Positions 9,401 to 18,362 of a stretch of 36,236 nt of DNA are shown here, one piece after another; positions within the stretch are counted from its first letter, which is position 1; each line of letters starts with the position of its first letter. The notes below the pieces were generated by a model, which was not told the DNA's origin, ran no database searches, and saw only the letters and a program-made list of their open reading frames with translations. This stretch comes from Corynebacterium yonathiae (GTDB lineage Bacteria; Actinomycetota; Actinomycetes; Mycobacteriales; Mycobacteriaceae). Both the position numbers and the translations under genes were made by a program. The DNA lies in assembly GCF_022288805.1 (NCBI RefSeq), contig NZ_JAKOPM010000019.1, forward strand, positions 1-36,236. The letters run 5' to 3'.

Positions 9401-12400
9401 GCACAAGATTTCGCTCCCGCGGGTTCCACCGGCCAACTCGGCGAGCAACGCGACCCGGACCAGCCGTTGGTCCGCGAGCTGGAGTTCAACGCGATCGCCG
9501 AAGACACCGGCGAGGGATACGTCCTGCGCACCACGATCTCCTGGGCGCGCGGCAGGATCTCCCCCGAACGGATCGACGAATTGGTCGCGCACTGGGATGT
9601 GGCATTGCGCGAGGTGGCAGCGCTTGCCGATCACGGCGTGTTGTCCGTGGGCGACGTTGCCCCCGCACCCGTGAACTCTGCGGACCTGGCACGAATCACT
9701 GCGCAGAGCTCCGCGGAGCTGCAGGACGTGCTGCCGCTGACCCCGCTGCAGCACGGCATGTACTTCCACTCGCTATTCGAGGAATCGGCCAGCTCGTATG
9801 TGGAGCAACAGGTCTTGCGGGTGGAATGCAGCGAACCGTTTGACCGGGAGCGATTCGCCCGCGCTGCGCGTAATTTGATCCGACGCCACCCCGCACTGAG
9901 CACCCGCCCTTGGGAAACTGACGGTGGCGATGTGGTTGCCGTGATTGATCCGGGGATTGCCGAGCATTTGCGGGTGGACTTTCGGGACGTGACGGTGCCT
10001 GCCGAGTTGGCTGGGCCTGGATTAGACGGGTGGCTCGTGCAGCGTACGGAAGAGATTGCCGCTGATGACCTCTCGCGGGGAATCTCCTTGCAGCCGCCCG
10101 GTGATGCCGCGCCCGAGCCGCTCATGCGATGGACCGTTGTGCTCCCGACCAGTGTCGATGGTGCGGTGTGTGGCCAGGACATCGCCGTGATCCAGACGGT
10201 GCATCACCTGATCGCCGACGGATGGTCCGTGCCCATCATGCTGCGGGATCTCCTGGAGATCTACCGGGATGACGATGCCCGAATCCCGCGCTACGACCCG
10301 GACGCCGGAATGGCCGGCAGCGTGCGATGGGTGGCGCGCAGAGACGCGGAAGCCGATATGTCCGTCTGGCGCGAGGAAATGCGCGAGGTACGCCCCACGG
10401 TGCTGTGCCCTAATCCTTCGAGTTCGCTCGAGCGCCGGGAGTTGCTGGTAGACGATCCGCGGACTGTTGGCTTGTCTGAGCGTGCTCGGGCAGCGGGTGT
10501 GGGCCTGCCGGATGTGGTGCACGCGGCGTGGGGGCTGGTCCTTCGCACCTTGGTGGGCTGCGAACCTGGGGCTGACGTGGTGTTTGCCACTTCCGTTTCC
10601 GGCCGTGACATTCCCGTTCTTGGCGTGGCCGATGCCGTGGGCATGCAGCTCAACACCATCCCGGTGGTCGCGCCGGGGCAATCTGATCCCACCCTGCCGG
10701 TGACCAGCATGCTGCACGCCATGGTCCATCACAACAATCAGGTCCGCGATGTGCAGCACGTCAGCCTGGCTGATATTGCCCGCGACCTGGGAACCAACGC
10801 CAGCGAACTGCTGGATACGTTGATGGTGGTGGAGGTGCCGCTATCTCCACAGGACGTGGGCTGCCCCGGCTCGCCACTACAGGTTGCTGACGTGCGCAAC
10901 AATGGCGCGCCGCACTTTCCCCTGTCCGTCGTGGTCAACCCTTCCGCTGAGCACCCACTGCGCCTGATCTACGATCCGCAGCGAATCACCGAGGTACGTG
11001 CCGAAAGGATCGCGCAGATGCTCGCGGTGAGTGTGGATTCTTTGCTGTCTGAATCCGGTGCGGTGGCGACCGTGGGTGAGGTTGCAGAGGCGTTGGGTGC
11101 GGTATCTGGTGTGGACACGCTTCCTTCTTTGTGGCGACGCAGCTTCGAGCACTCCCGCGACCGGCCCGCCCTGACCAGCATCGGAGAAGACGGTGCTGCG
11201 GAGCATTGGACCTACGAAGAACTAGACGACGCCGCTCAGCGTATACGCGCTGTGCTGGACCGGAAGGTTGCCATCCACACCCCGAGAGTAGCCCTGCTCA
11301 TGGAGCGCGATGCGTGGCAGGTTGCGGCCATTCTGGCGACCACGATGTCCGCCGGCACCTACGTTCCCGTGGATCCGTTGTCCCCGCAAGCGCGGGTGGA
11401 ATTGATCCTGGAGGATTGCCAGCCCGATGCCGTGCTGGTGTCTCCCAGCGCGGAAAAAATGGTCTCTGAGCTGGTAGATTGTCCCGTCCTCGTGGTCAGT
11501 GAACAGACGATGAGCGGGGAAGCGAAGCCGCCTGCGGGCCGGTCGGCAAGCGTGGCCCGTGCCAATGACATCGCCTACGTGATCTACACCTCCGGCTCCA
11601 CAGGGCGGCCGAAGGGCGTGGCCGTCACACACGCCAACGTGACCGCGATGCTGGGCAATGCTCGCAGCCACGTGGAGTTTTCGCAGGAGGACGTGTGGTC
11701 GATCAGCCACAGCTTCGCCTTTGACTTTTCGGTGTGGGAGATGTGGGCAGCGCTGAGCTCCGGCGGGCGTGCCGTGGTGATGCCGTATGCGCTGATGCGC
11801 TCGCCCGAGGATGCCGCAGAGGTGTTGCGTGCCGAAGCCATCACGGTGCTGAGCCAGACCCCAACCGCCTTTGCCGCGTTGGAGCCGCACCTCGGGCAGG
11901 ACTCTGCGGTGCGCACGGTGATCTTCGGCGGCGAGGCCTTGGAGGCCCGCGCGGAGGCTGCCTACTGCAGTGCTCATCCGAATGTTCGGTTTATCAACAT
12001 GTATGGCATCACGGAGACGACAGTGCACGTCACAGCACACGAATGCTCCGAGAATGCAGGGGAGGCCCGCAGCCCGATCGGCCGCCCGATGGACGGGTTG
12101 CGTACCTATGTTCTGGACGCGCAATTACAGCCGGTGCAGCCTGGAGAGACCGGCATGATGTACGTTGCCGGGCCGCAGGTCACCGCGGGTTATTGGGGGC
12201 TTGCTTCTACCACGGCCTCCCGCTTCGTGGCCGATCCTTTCGTTGGCGGCGGCGCGCGGATGTACTGCAGCAATGACATGGCAAAGGTGCTGAACAACGG
12301 TCATCTGGATTACGTGGGCCGCGCCGATAGGCAGGTGCAGCTGCGCGGTTATCGCGTGGAGCTGGGGGAGATCGAGAGCGCGCTGGAGAAGGTCAGCGGT

Positions 12401-15400
12401 GTGCGGGAGGCCACCGTGGTGGTCGTCGATCTGCCCGAAGGCCAGGTGCCGGGTGCGTTGTTGATTACGGATTCTCGTGCCGACGCAAAGGCGATCACCT
12501 CCCGAGCTGCCGCAGCGGCCCGAGACGCGCTCCCTGCCTACATGGTTCCGCAGCTATTCGCGGTGAGTACGCAGGTGCCGCAGACCATCAATGGCAAGCG
12601 GGATGAGCGCGCGATCCTGGACCTTCTGGGTGAGATTCCTGCTGCTCAGCAGGCTTCGGGCACCTCGGATCTGGTGGAGGCGATCTCGCAGGCAATTGCT
12701 GATGCACTTCGCTTGGACCGCGCCGAGGTGGAGCCGGACTCGGACTTCTTCCGCTTAGGTGGAGACAGTATTCTTGCCATCCGCGTTACTCACGCGCTGG
12801 CGCGCGCTGATCTCAACGTGACTCCGCGGGACTTCTTCTTGGGCCGCACGCCACGCAAGATTGCCGAGCGGGTCACGCCGCAGGCCACCCAGCAGAAAAT
12901 CCAGGAAACAAGGCAGAGCCAGGAAGAAGCCCTGCCCAAGGACGGGCACCAGGAGATCTCGGGGGCTTTCCCCATCCCGGCGATGCTGCGCAGGCAGATG
13001 GAAAGAGGCATGAGCGACCGCTTTGTGCAGGCGCGCCGCTTGGATCTGGGGCCAGTCGCTGTGGAGGACTTGGAACAGGCCCTGCAGCAGGTAGCGCAGG
13101 CACATCCGATGCTTCGTACGCGCGTGGACACCAGTTCTGCGTTCGCGCACTTTGTTGGTGCCGAGGGAGACGGCCCTATGGTTGTGCGGGCTTTGGACGT
13201 GGATGCATTGATCGATCACATCGATATTGCTGCTGGTCGTAGCGTGGTGCTCGGGTGTGTGGATGGGTACGTCAAGGCCGTTGCTCATCACGCGGTGATC
13301 GATAGCGCCAGTTGGATGATTCTGGAAGACGATCTGCGCGATGCGCTCGCAGGGCGCAGGATTCTCTCCGGGCAGGCGAGCTACAAGGATCTTTGCCTGC
13401 AAGAACTGCACGATGCTCACACCGCAGCAGCTCAGGATGCCCTGCACTGGAGTGAACTGGCTACGCTGCCACGGCCCGTCGAGGACTCGAACCAGTGGAG
13501 TACGGATCATGTGAGCACGCTCGAAGTGAACATTGACGGACAGACCGCGCAGGTCCTGCAGAGCGTTGCACCCGACGTGATGGGTGTGGACGTTCAGGAC
13601 CTCGTGGCAGGACTGGTGACCGTCGCGGTGGCTCGAACAATGGGCACGGACGCGCGGAGCTGGGCCGTGGACGTAGAAGGCCACGGACGTCCGGCTGATC
13701 ATTCCTATGGTCGAACCCTCGGATGGTTTACCACCATCGCGCCGGTGGAAATCCCGTTGGCTGATCCAGCGGATGCAGCACGTGCCGCAGCGGAAATGCG
13801 CGCGCTCCACGAGGACGGCACAGCCCCGGACCGCCGCACTTATCAGGCACTGCGATACACACACCCGCAAGGGCAGCGAACCCTGGCCCATGGGGCACAG
13901 ATCCTGGTCAACTACCTCGGACGGGGAGAGACTGGCGCTGTCCTCCACGCGCCGGGCGATGCCGCCTGCCAGTGGACGGATTACCTGGTGGAGGCCGATG
14001 TGTGGTCTAGCGAGCGGGCCGTAAGCATGGAGCTGTCCGTGGTGAATGCGGTGATTTCCGCCGAGCGTTTGCGCAGCGCCATCGGCGAGGTTGCTCGCGA
14101 GTTGCAGGAGCACGTCAGCCGCGAGCAATCCTCAGGACGCCGCGCTCCGCTGAGCGTGCTGCAGCGCGGAATCTGGTTCCAGTCACAGGTGGCAGCACCG
14201 GGTGCCTACGTTGCACAGACTGCGTTGACGTTTGACCGGAGACTGGATGCCGAGGCCGTGGTGGAAGCCTTCCGGGACACAGTGACCGTGCATCCAGCCA
14301 TGGGCGCGGAGTTCCACACCGATGCTTCCGGCCAACCCGTGCAGAACTTGCCGTGGAGTGGACAGGGCATTGACCTCCCCGTCGAGACCACCGAAGGGGA
14401 TCTCGAGGCGATCATGCACGCTGATCGCAGCGCGGGCATCGATCTCGCATCCGTGCCGCTGGCGAAGGCAACCATCGTCACCGGCCGAAGTGACGGACAG
14501 CCTGGCGACACGCTGCTTCTTACCTACCACCTGGTTCTGGTCGATGGTTGGTCGCGTGCAGTGATGCTGCAAACCTTCCTCGAGAGGCTGACGTTGAGGT
14601 CCGGCCAGGCCCGCACGCAGGGTGCGGGAGAGTTGGTTCCTCGCGGTTGTTCTATTGCTGACGCCCTGCTCGAGTCCGTTGACACTCGCAAAGAGCAGGC
14701 AGATAGCGACTATTGGGTACATCGCCTAGAGACGTTGTCTCAGCCCACGCTCGTTGCCCCGCAGGCCGCGGATATCTCTTCAGAGCACGCTGGTAGCGAG
14801 TTGCCTCGCCAGGTGTTTGCCGAGGTCAGCGAGCAGCTGACCGGCGCACTGCAGGAAAAGATCCGGGCGCAGGCCGTGACGTTGACCTCCGTGGTCAACG
14901 CAGCCGTGGCCGTGGCCTTGGGTGCTGTCACAGGGGATTCGGATGTGGTGTTTGGTCAGTCTGTCAGTGGCCGCGATGCCTTGAGCGACCCCGCCATGTC
15001 TGATGTGGTGGGAGTGCTGCTCAACACAGTGCCAGTGCGAGTGACAGCTCGGCCCGGCCAGAGCATAGAAGAACTGGTCCAGGATGTTTATCGCCAGCGC
15101 ATCGAGGATATGGACCACGATTCCGCGGACCTCGGCGCCATCCAGCGGCAGCTGGGGGTAGGCACGCTGTTCGATTCCATGGTGGTGGTGCAGAACTTCC
15201 TCGATCCGCAGGCAGCAGCGGAACTTCGGGAACGCCACGGGGTTGTGGAGGAGCGCGCGGAAGATTCCACGCACTTCCCTCTGACCTGGGTATTCACTCC
15301 GGGGCCGAAGCTGGGCATCAAGCTGGAATTCCGCCACGACGTGGTGGACGAGTCCCTCGCACATTCCGTGCTCAAGGCCGCGACCGAAGTCCTGACCGCG

Positions 15401-17296
15401 TTTGTGGACACACCAGAGGTCCCGCTCGCTCAGCTGGCCCAGTTGGCGCCAGCCCGAGCGGAGGATTCTTCCCCGCAAAGCACGACGGAGCAGATGGCTT
15501 CCTGGCAGAAGGCCGAAGGCATTGACCGCACCATTGCGGATGAGCTCAAGGACACCGCCCAGCGCTTCCCAGATCGCATCGCGCTAGCGGATGACGCACA
15601 GCAGTGGACGTTCGGTGAGCTGATTGCTCGCTGTTCCGACATTGCGGAAAAGATCAAGAATTGCGGCGTGACCAGCGGCGATACTGTCGCCATTGCGGTG
15701 GAGCGCTCCGCGCATTCGGTGGTGGCTCTGCTGGGAGCCCTGTGGGCAGGGGTGCGCTACGCGCCGCTTGATCTGACGCACCCCGATGGGCGGCTCCGGG
15801 TCCTCGTGGAGGACAGCCAGCCCGCAGCCGCGCTGGTGGACTCGAGTTCTCGGGAGCGCATGGAGCGGATCGGTGCGCTTCCTTGCGTCGACGTCACCAC
15901 TGCCGATTCCCACGCCACCACCCACACGCCTGCGGCGGTGCCCGGGGACGATGCCTACCTGATGTACACCTCCGGATCGACCGGCAAGCCCAAGGGCGTG
16001 GTGATCAAGCATCGCGGGCTGCACAACATGCTGGACAATCACCGGCGCAAGATCTTCGCCCCAGCTGCTGCCGATGGGCGGACGTTGCGGATCGCGCATG
16101 CCATCAGCTTCGCCTTCGATATGTCGTGGGAAGAGCTGTTTTGGCTGGTGGAAGGCCACGAGGTGCGGATCTTCTCCGAGGATTTGCGACGCGATGCTGC
16201 GGCCATGGTTGAGGCCATTCGCGCGCATCAGGTGGATGTCATCAACGTCACCCCGACCGTTGCCGAGCAGCTGCTCGCGGAGGGGATGCTGGAATCCGGC
16301 GCGCATCGCCCGCGGCTGGTGCTCTTGGGCGGCGAGGCTGTCTCGCACGGCGTGTGGGAGACCTTGCGAAAGGCCGATGACGTGCGCGGATACAACCTCT
16401 ATGGACCCACCGAGTACACCATCAACGCCCTGGGTGCTGGCACGGATGAGAGCGCCACGCCCGTGATCGGAATGCCGGTGGATCGCACGGCGGCGTTCGT
16501 TTTGGACCCGTGGTTGCGCCCCGTTCCTACAGGAGCGCCGGGTGAGCTCTACCTCGCGGGCAGCGGCTTAGCGCAGGAGTATCATGGGCTCGCGGCGCGC
16601 ACCGCCAGCTCCATGGTCGCCTGCCCGTGGGGCGCCCCGGGTGAGCGGATGTATCGCACGGGAGACATCGTCCGCGTGCGTGCGGATGGCATGTTCGAGT
16701 ACCTCGGACGCAGCGACGATCAGGTGAAAATTCGTGGTCACCGCGTGGATCCCGGCGACGTCTCGGCCGCCGTGTCCCGCGGCGTTGATCCCCGCATCCT
16801 CCACTGCGTGACCGTTCCTGTTCGTATATCCGACGCCACACTCCTGGCCTGTCACCTCGTGGCCCCACAACTGCGCGATGCGGACCAGGGGGAGCGGCAG
16901 AGTTTCCTGACTGGCGTGCGTAATGCATTGCGCGAGGAACTGCCCAGCTACATGATCCCGGATCGATGGTCGATCGTGGATGAGTTGCCGGTGACGTCGA
17001 ATGGAAAGACCGACCTTGCTGCACTGGGTGAGGGAGAAAGGATCACGGAGAAGGGCCGCGAACCGGCGAACGAAACCGAGGAGATCACGGCGGAGCTGTT
17101 TGCCGAATCGCTAGATATTGAGCCCGAGGACGTGCCGGTGGATGCTGATTACTTTGACATGGGTGGGCACTCCATGGCGGTCATCAAGCTCTGCGCACTG
17201 CTGCGTGGAGAGCTGGGAGTGGAGGTTGGCGTGCGCGAATTCTACGGTCTGCGGACAGTCGAGCGCGTGGCGGAGTTTGTGGAGGCGCGCTCGTAG
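6440..17296 (+). CDS. Trimodular siderophore NRPS, A-T-E-C-A-T-E-C-A-T (cchH-like)
   Basis: This 3618-residue synthetase has, in order: A1 (about 45-525), T1 (Ser578 in GGDS), E1 (about 634-1065, HHLVVDG 740-746), C2 (about 1095-1530, HHLIADG 1255-1261), A2 (about 1561-2060), T2 (Ser2110 in GGDS), E2 (about 2175-2560, HHAVIDS 2283-2289), C3 (about 2568-3000), A3 (about 3028-3520) and T3 (Ser3578 in GGHS). It starts with an A domain and ends 40 residues after Ser3578, with no thioesterase or terminal C domain. Aligned by eye to GrsA, the specificity codes are DINYWGGIGK (A1), DFWSIGMVHK (A2) and DMENLGLINK (A3). From memory these correspond to formyl-hydroxyornithine, threonine (one residue off) and hydroxyornithine in coelichelin synthetase. 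The C3 motif reads YHLVLVDGWS, with Leu where the second His should be. GTG 6440 follows gaaagg. The gene converges on the esterase with a 2-base gap. Confidence 0.95.
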   Translation: MPTRSSAHTPFSSGDTLASRDGGAVIGHGRSEQDRIAQQRIWNDTDQDRDRPDLISLLLQHAQETPDALAVVDDRHRLTYAQLVAHATAVARNLREHGIDAGQSVGISLPRSAEMVVGIVATLLAGGSFVPLDPSWPQARRESVTHDASLSFVLTPDNCALTEDALFDLDATRELFTPPSTDSVAYVIFTSGSTGRPKGAMIRHGAIVERLLWQRDQILFFGRDDASLFKAPLAFDISINEIFLPLVCGGRVVVAAPGVEQDPQRLARLIHREGVTFAYLVSSVLDVMLKQAEGTNLLDSLRHVWCGGEMLTQALFRRFRQQLAIPLYHGYGPAEATIGVSHVIYRDDEDRLNTSIGVANPNCRLYVLDEHLRVVPDQEIGELYVAGFLLAKGYINAPGLTASRFVADVFASDGTRMYRTGDLVRRHNDGSLEFVGRADNQVKIRGMRLELEDVESALVGHPDVEAASVIAREGRLLGYVTVTAGLVGAAIRSWCAEVLPEYMVPAIITVMDELPRTANGKVDRKALPEPDWSSLTDAPADAERDGETVALLAEAMAEALGVSAVGAETDFFDIGGDSLRAITLVSALGRRGVEVSVGDIFSARTPQQLARCAEERGTFVQDPDDEPTGEVQSLPILRWFDSITDHVDGFIQSVEFSVPEDVDAQLAGRMVADVLQAHPALRARVQRNPLRLELPEESAEEAVAIHPTTDIAALSELLDPAVGVVVAAGLVPGRLRLVVHHLVVDGVSWNIIGEDLAAAYRGEQLAPERTSLRRWTQLLQQAVDTGEFAEDANSSLPPLPSADEPLRDPQVPALADSPEKAPTVREERSVVHEASVQITDELLGAVPHAFRTGANSVLLTALSVALARWRRNKQTWTLVEMEGHGRETRFVPGPQGREADLSRTVGWFTCLYPMLIDPTRAAVQEASTEVEGSIAPLALALNAVKDQLAAIPGNGVPYQAHTWLHQSAKTPPQAQVLFNYLGRVSAGAQDFAPAGSTGQLGEQRDPDQPLVRELEFNAIAEDTGEGYVLRTTISWARGRISPERIDELVAHWDVALREVAALADHGVLSVGDVAPAPVNSADLARITAQSSAELQDVLPLTPLQHGMYFHSLFEESASSYVEQQVLRVECSEPFDRERFARAARNLIRRHPALSTRPWETDGGDVVAVIDPGIAEHLRVDFRDVTVPAELAGPGLDGWLVQRTEEIAADDLSRGISLQPPGDAAPEPLMRWTVVLPTSVDGAVCGQDIAVIQTVHHLIADGWSVPIMLRDLLEIYRDDDARIPRYDPDAGMAGSVRWVARRDAEADMSVWREEMREVRPTVLCPNPSSSLERRELLVDDPRTVGLSERARAAGVGLPDVVHAAWGLVLRTLVGCEPGADVVFATSVSGRDIPVLGVADAVGMQLNTIPVVAPGQSDPTLPVTSMLHAMVHHNNQVRDVQHVSLADIARDLGTNASELLDTLMVVEVPLSPQDVGCPGSPLQVADVRNNGAPHFPLSVVVNPSAEHPLRLIYDPQRITEVRAERIAQMLAVSVDSLLSESGAVATVGEVAEALGAVSGVDTLPSLWRRSFEHSRDRPALTSIGEDGAAEHWTYEELDDAAQRIRAVLDRKVAIHTPRVALLMERDAWQVAAILATTMSAGTYVPVDPLSPQARVELILEDCQPDAVLVSPSAEKMVSELVDCPVLVVSEQTMSGEAKPPAGRSASVARANDIAYVIYTSGSTGRPKGVAVTHANVTAMLGNARSHVEFSQEDVWSISHSFAFDFSVWEMWAALSSGGRAVVMPYALMRSPEDAAEVLRAEAITVLSQTPTAFAALEPHLGQDSAVRTVIFGGEALEARAEAAYCSAHPNVRFINMYGITETTVHVTAHECSENAGEARSPIGRPMDGLRTYVLDAQLQPVQPGETGMMYVAGPQVTAGYWGLASTTASRFVADPFVGGGARMYCSNDMAKVLNNGHLDYVGRADRQVQLRGYRVELGEIESALEKVSGVREATVVVVDLPEGQVPGALLITDSRADAKAITSRAAAAARDALPAYMVPQLFAVSTQVPQTINGKRDERAILDLLGEIPAAQQASGTSDLVEAISQAIADALRLDRAEVEPDSDFFRLGGDSILAIRVTHALARADLNVTPRDFFLGRTPRKIAERVTPQATQQKIQETRQSQEEALPKDGHQEISGAFPIPAMLRRQMERGMSDRFVQARRLDLGPVAVEDLEQALQQVAQAHPMLRTRVDTSSAFAHFVGAEGDGPMVVRALDVDALIDHIDIAAGRSVVLGCVDGYVKAVAHHAVIDSASWMILEDDLRDALAGRRILSGQASYKDLCLQELHDAHTAAAQDALHWSELATLPRPVEDSNQWSTDHVSTLEVNIDGQTAQVLQSVAPDVMGVDVQDLVAGLVTVAVARTMGTDARSWAVDVEGHGRPADHSYGRTLGWFTTIAPVEIPLADPADAARAAAEMRALHEDGTAPDRRTYQALRYTHPQGQRTLAHGAQILVNYLGRGETGAVLHAPGDAACQWTDYLVEADVWSSERAVSMELSVVNAVISAERLRSAIGEVARELQEHVSREQSSGRRAPLSVLQRGIWFQSQVAAPGAYVAQTALTFDRRLDAEAVVEAFRDTVTVHPAMGAEFHTDASGQPVQNLPWSGQGIDLPVETTEGDLEAIMHADRSAGIDLASVPLAKATIVTGRSDGQPGDTLLLTYHLVLVDGWSRAVMLQTFLERLTLRSGQARTQGAGELVPRGCSIADALLESVDTRKEQADSDYWVHRLETLSQPTLVAPQAADISSEHAGSELPRQVFAEVSEQLTGALQEKIRAQAVTLTSVVNAAVAVALGAVTGDSDVVFGQSVSGRDALSDPAMSDVVGVLLNTVPVRVTARPGQSIEELVQDVYRQRIEDMDHDSADLGAIQRQLGVGTLFDSMVVVQNFLDPQAAAELRERHGVVEERAEDSTHFPLTWVFTPGPKLGIKLEFRHDVVDESLAHSVLKAATEVLTAFVDTPEVPLAQLAQLAPARAEDSSPQSTTEQMASWQKAEGIDRTIADELKDTAQRFPDRIALADDAQQWTFGELIARCSDIAEKIKNCGVTSGDTVAIAVERSAHSVVALLGALWAGVRYAPLDLTHPDGRLRVLVEDSQPAAALVDSSSRERMERIGALPCVDVTTADSHATTHTPAAVPGDDAYLMYTSGSTGKPKGVVIKHRGLHNMLDNHRRKIFAPAAADGRTLRIAHAISFAFDMSWEELFWLVEGHEVRIFSEDLRRDAAAMVEAIRAHQVDVINVTPTVAEQLLAEGMLESGAHRPRLVLLGGEAVSHGVWETLRKADDVRGYNLYGPTEYTINALGAGTDESATPVIGMPVDRTAAFVLDPWLRPVPTGAPGELYLAGSGLAQEYHGLAARTASSMVACPWGAPGERMYRTGDIVRVRADGMFEYLGRSDDQVKIRGHRVDPGDVSAAVSRGVDPRILHCVTVPVRISDATLLACHLVAPQLRDADQGERQSFLTGVRNALREELPSYMIPDRWSIVDELPVTSNGKTDLAALGEGERITEKGREPANETEEITAELFAESLDIEPEDVPVDADYFDMGGHSMAVIKLCALLRGELGVEVGVREFYGLRTVERVAEFVEARS

Positions 17297-17298
17297 AT

Positions 17299-18303
17299 TC
17301 AGCCCAGCAATTCGGCGAGTGCCGGGATGATCCCGTGGCGCCACATCGCAGGGTCGTGGCCACCGGGCGTGCGGTGATTGGTGGTGGGAAAGCCGCGGCG
17401 TGTCAGGGCATCGGCCACTGCATCCACGTGTCGTTGCATGGGCGGCTCTTCTGCACCGCACGTCAGTACGATGCGTGCCAGACCGGAGCCACTGTGAGCC
17501 GCAGGATTTTCGAGTGAGGGGCCAGTGAGCTGTGCGGCAATGTCGCCTCCTGCGGGCCCGTCCGAGAGCGTGTCCGCGAGCTCTGCAGAACGGTCAGCGG
17601 ACCACCAGACGGCAGGGGACTGGGCGATGGCTCCTTTGATTGCAGGCGTGGTTTCGGTGGAAGCCGTAAGAGCTGCGCGCAGGGCGGAGAGACCGCCGAA
17701 GCTTTGCCCCACCAGGACTATGTGGCTGCTGTTGATGATCGGCGGAAGCTCGGTGGCCAGTGCGCTGGCGAATGTTTGGGAGGTGTACTCCTCGCTGCGG
17801 TCTTTGGCTGCCGGCAGGAAGACGCGGTTGATCTGGGGGATAAGCCCTGCCGTGACTGCCCGGTCCAGTGCGCCCGTGAGGTCATGCAGATGGATCCAGT
17901 CATCGCCATCCAAAAACACCACGGTGGTATCCGCACCGCGGTCATCGAGGCGCGCGGTGCAGCGCCTGCCGAATACCTTCCGGTCGATGGACAGGCGTGC
18001 GCCGGGCAAGTCCGCGATGACTTCTGGGGAGCGAGGCGGCCAGAGTGTCTGGTCCACAGAATCGCCGCTCAATAGGCTCGCCTGTGGGCCTGCGCCGTGT
18101 GCGTTATGTGGATCGGGATATTTCAGCTCGCCGGATTGAAAGCTATAGGTCACTGCTGAGTGCGCCGGGATGCGCACATCGACGGTGGACATCGATTCGG
18201 TGAGCTCGACGTTCGAGCGGTAGGGGTCCGGGAAAACGAGGGCTTCCGCATCCGCGGGCACCGAGATTCGGTGAAGGGTGGTCACGTCCGGGGAGTCTGG
18301 CAT
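17299..18303 (-). CDS. Siderophore esterase / NRPS release hydrolase (Fes/IroE/cchJ-like)
   Basis: A 334-residue alpha/beta hydrolase of the enterochelin-esterase type. The N-terminal half (residues 15-100) resembles the Fes N-terminal domain. The nucleophile elbow is GQSFGG (Ser201) and the probable catalytic His is H316 in GGHDPAMWRHG. No signal peptide is visible, so it should be cytosolic. Coelichelin clusters carry a related gene (cchJ) thought to release the peptide from an NRPS that, like this one, lacks a thioesterase. The alternative is hydrolysis of the imported ferric siderophore to free iron. It runs antisense to the NRPS, ending 2 bases from its stop, and is divergent from the formyltransferase with an iron box between them. 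ATG 18303 has no strong ribosome site. Confidence 0.85.
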   Translation of the reverse strand: MPDSPDVTTLHRISVPADAEALVFPDPYRSNVELTESMSTVDVRIPAHSAVTYSFQSGELKYPDPHNAHGAGPQASLLSGDSVDQTLWPPRSPEVIADLPGARLSIDRKVFGRRCTARLDDRGADTTVVFLDGDDWIHLHDLTGALDRAVTAGLIPQINRVFLPAAKDRSEEYTSQTFASALATELPPIINSSHIVLVGQSFGGLSALRAALTASTETTPAIKGAIAQSPAVWWSADRSAELADTLSDGPAGGDIAAQLTGPSLENPAAHSGSGLARIVLTCGAEEPPMQRHVDAVADALTRRGFPTTNHRTPGGHDPAMWRHGIIPALAELLG

Positions 18304-18325
18304 GAAAATTGCGCCACTTTCATCA

Positions 18326-18355
18326 TTGACTACATAGGTAAACCTAAGCTAACAT
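18326..18355 (+). promoter_or_regulatory. Iron-regulated promoter of the formyltransferase with overlapping DtxR box
   Basis: A -35 hexamer TTGACT (18326-18331) and a -10 hexamer TAACAT (18350-18355) are 18 bases apart. Between and over them lies a DtxR-like box (18334-18352) whose minus strand TTAGCTTAGGTTTACCTAT matches the consensus at 15 of 19 positions. The -10 ends 7 bases before the ATG at 18363, so transcription should begin at or beside the start codon. The box is also 31 bases from the start of the divergent esterase and could control both genes. Confidence 0.7.
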
Positions 18356-18362
18356 CCCCTGC

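Noticed and set aside
12755..14128. 457-codon minus-strand frame inside the NRPS
   Set aside because: It lies wholly opposite the T2-E2-C3 coding sequence; long shadow frames are expected in GC-rich genes, and its His/Gln/Arg-rich composition is typical of such shadows.
17180..17296. A thioesterase or terminal condensation domain at the NRPS C-terminus
   Set aside because: Only about 40 residues follow the carrier Ser3578, just enough to finish the carrier domain.
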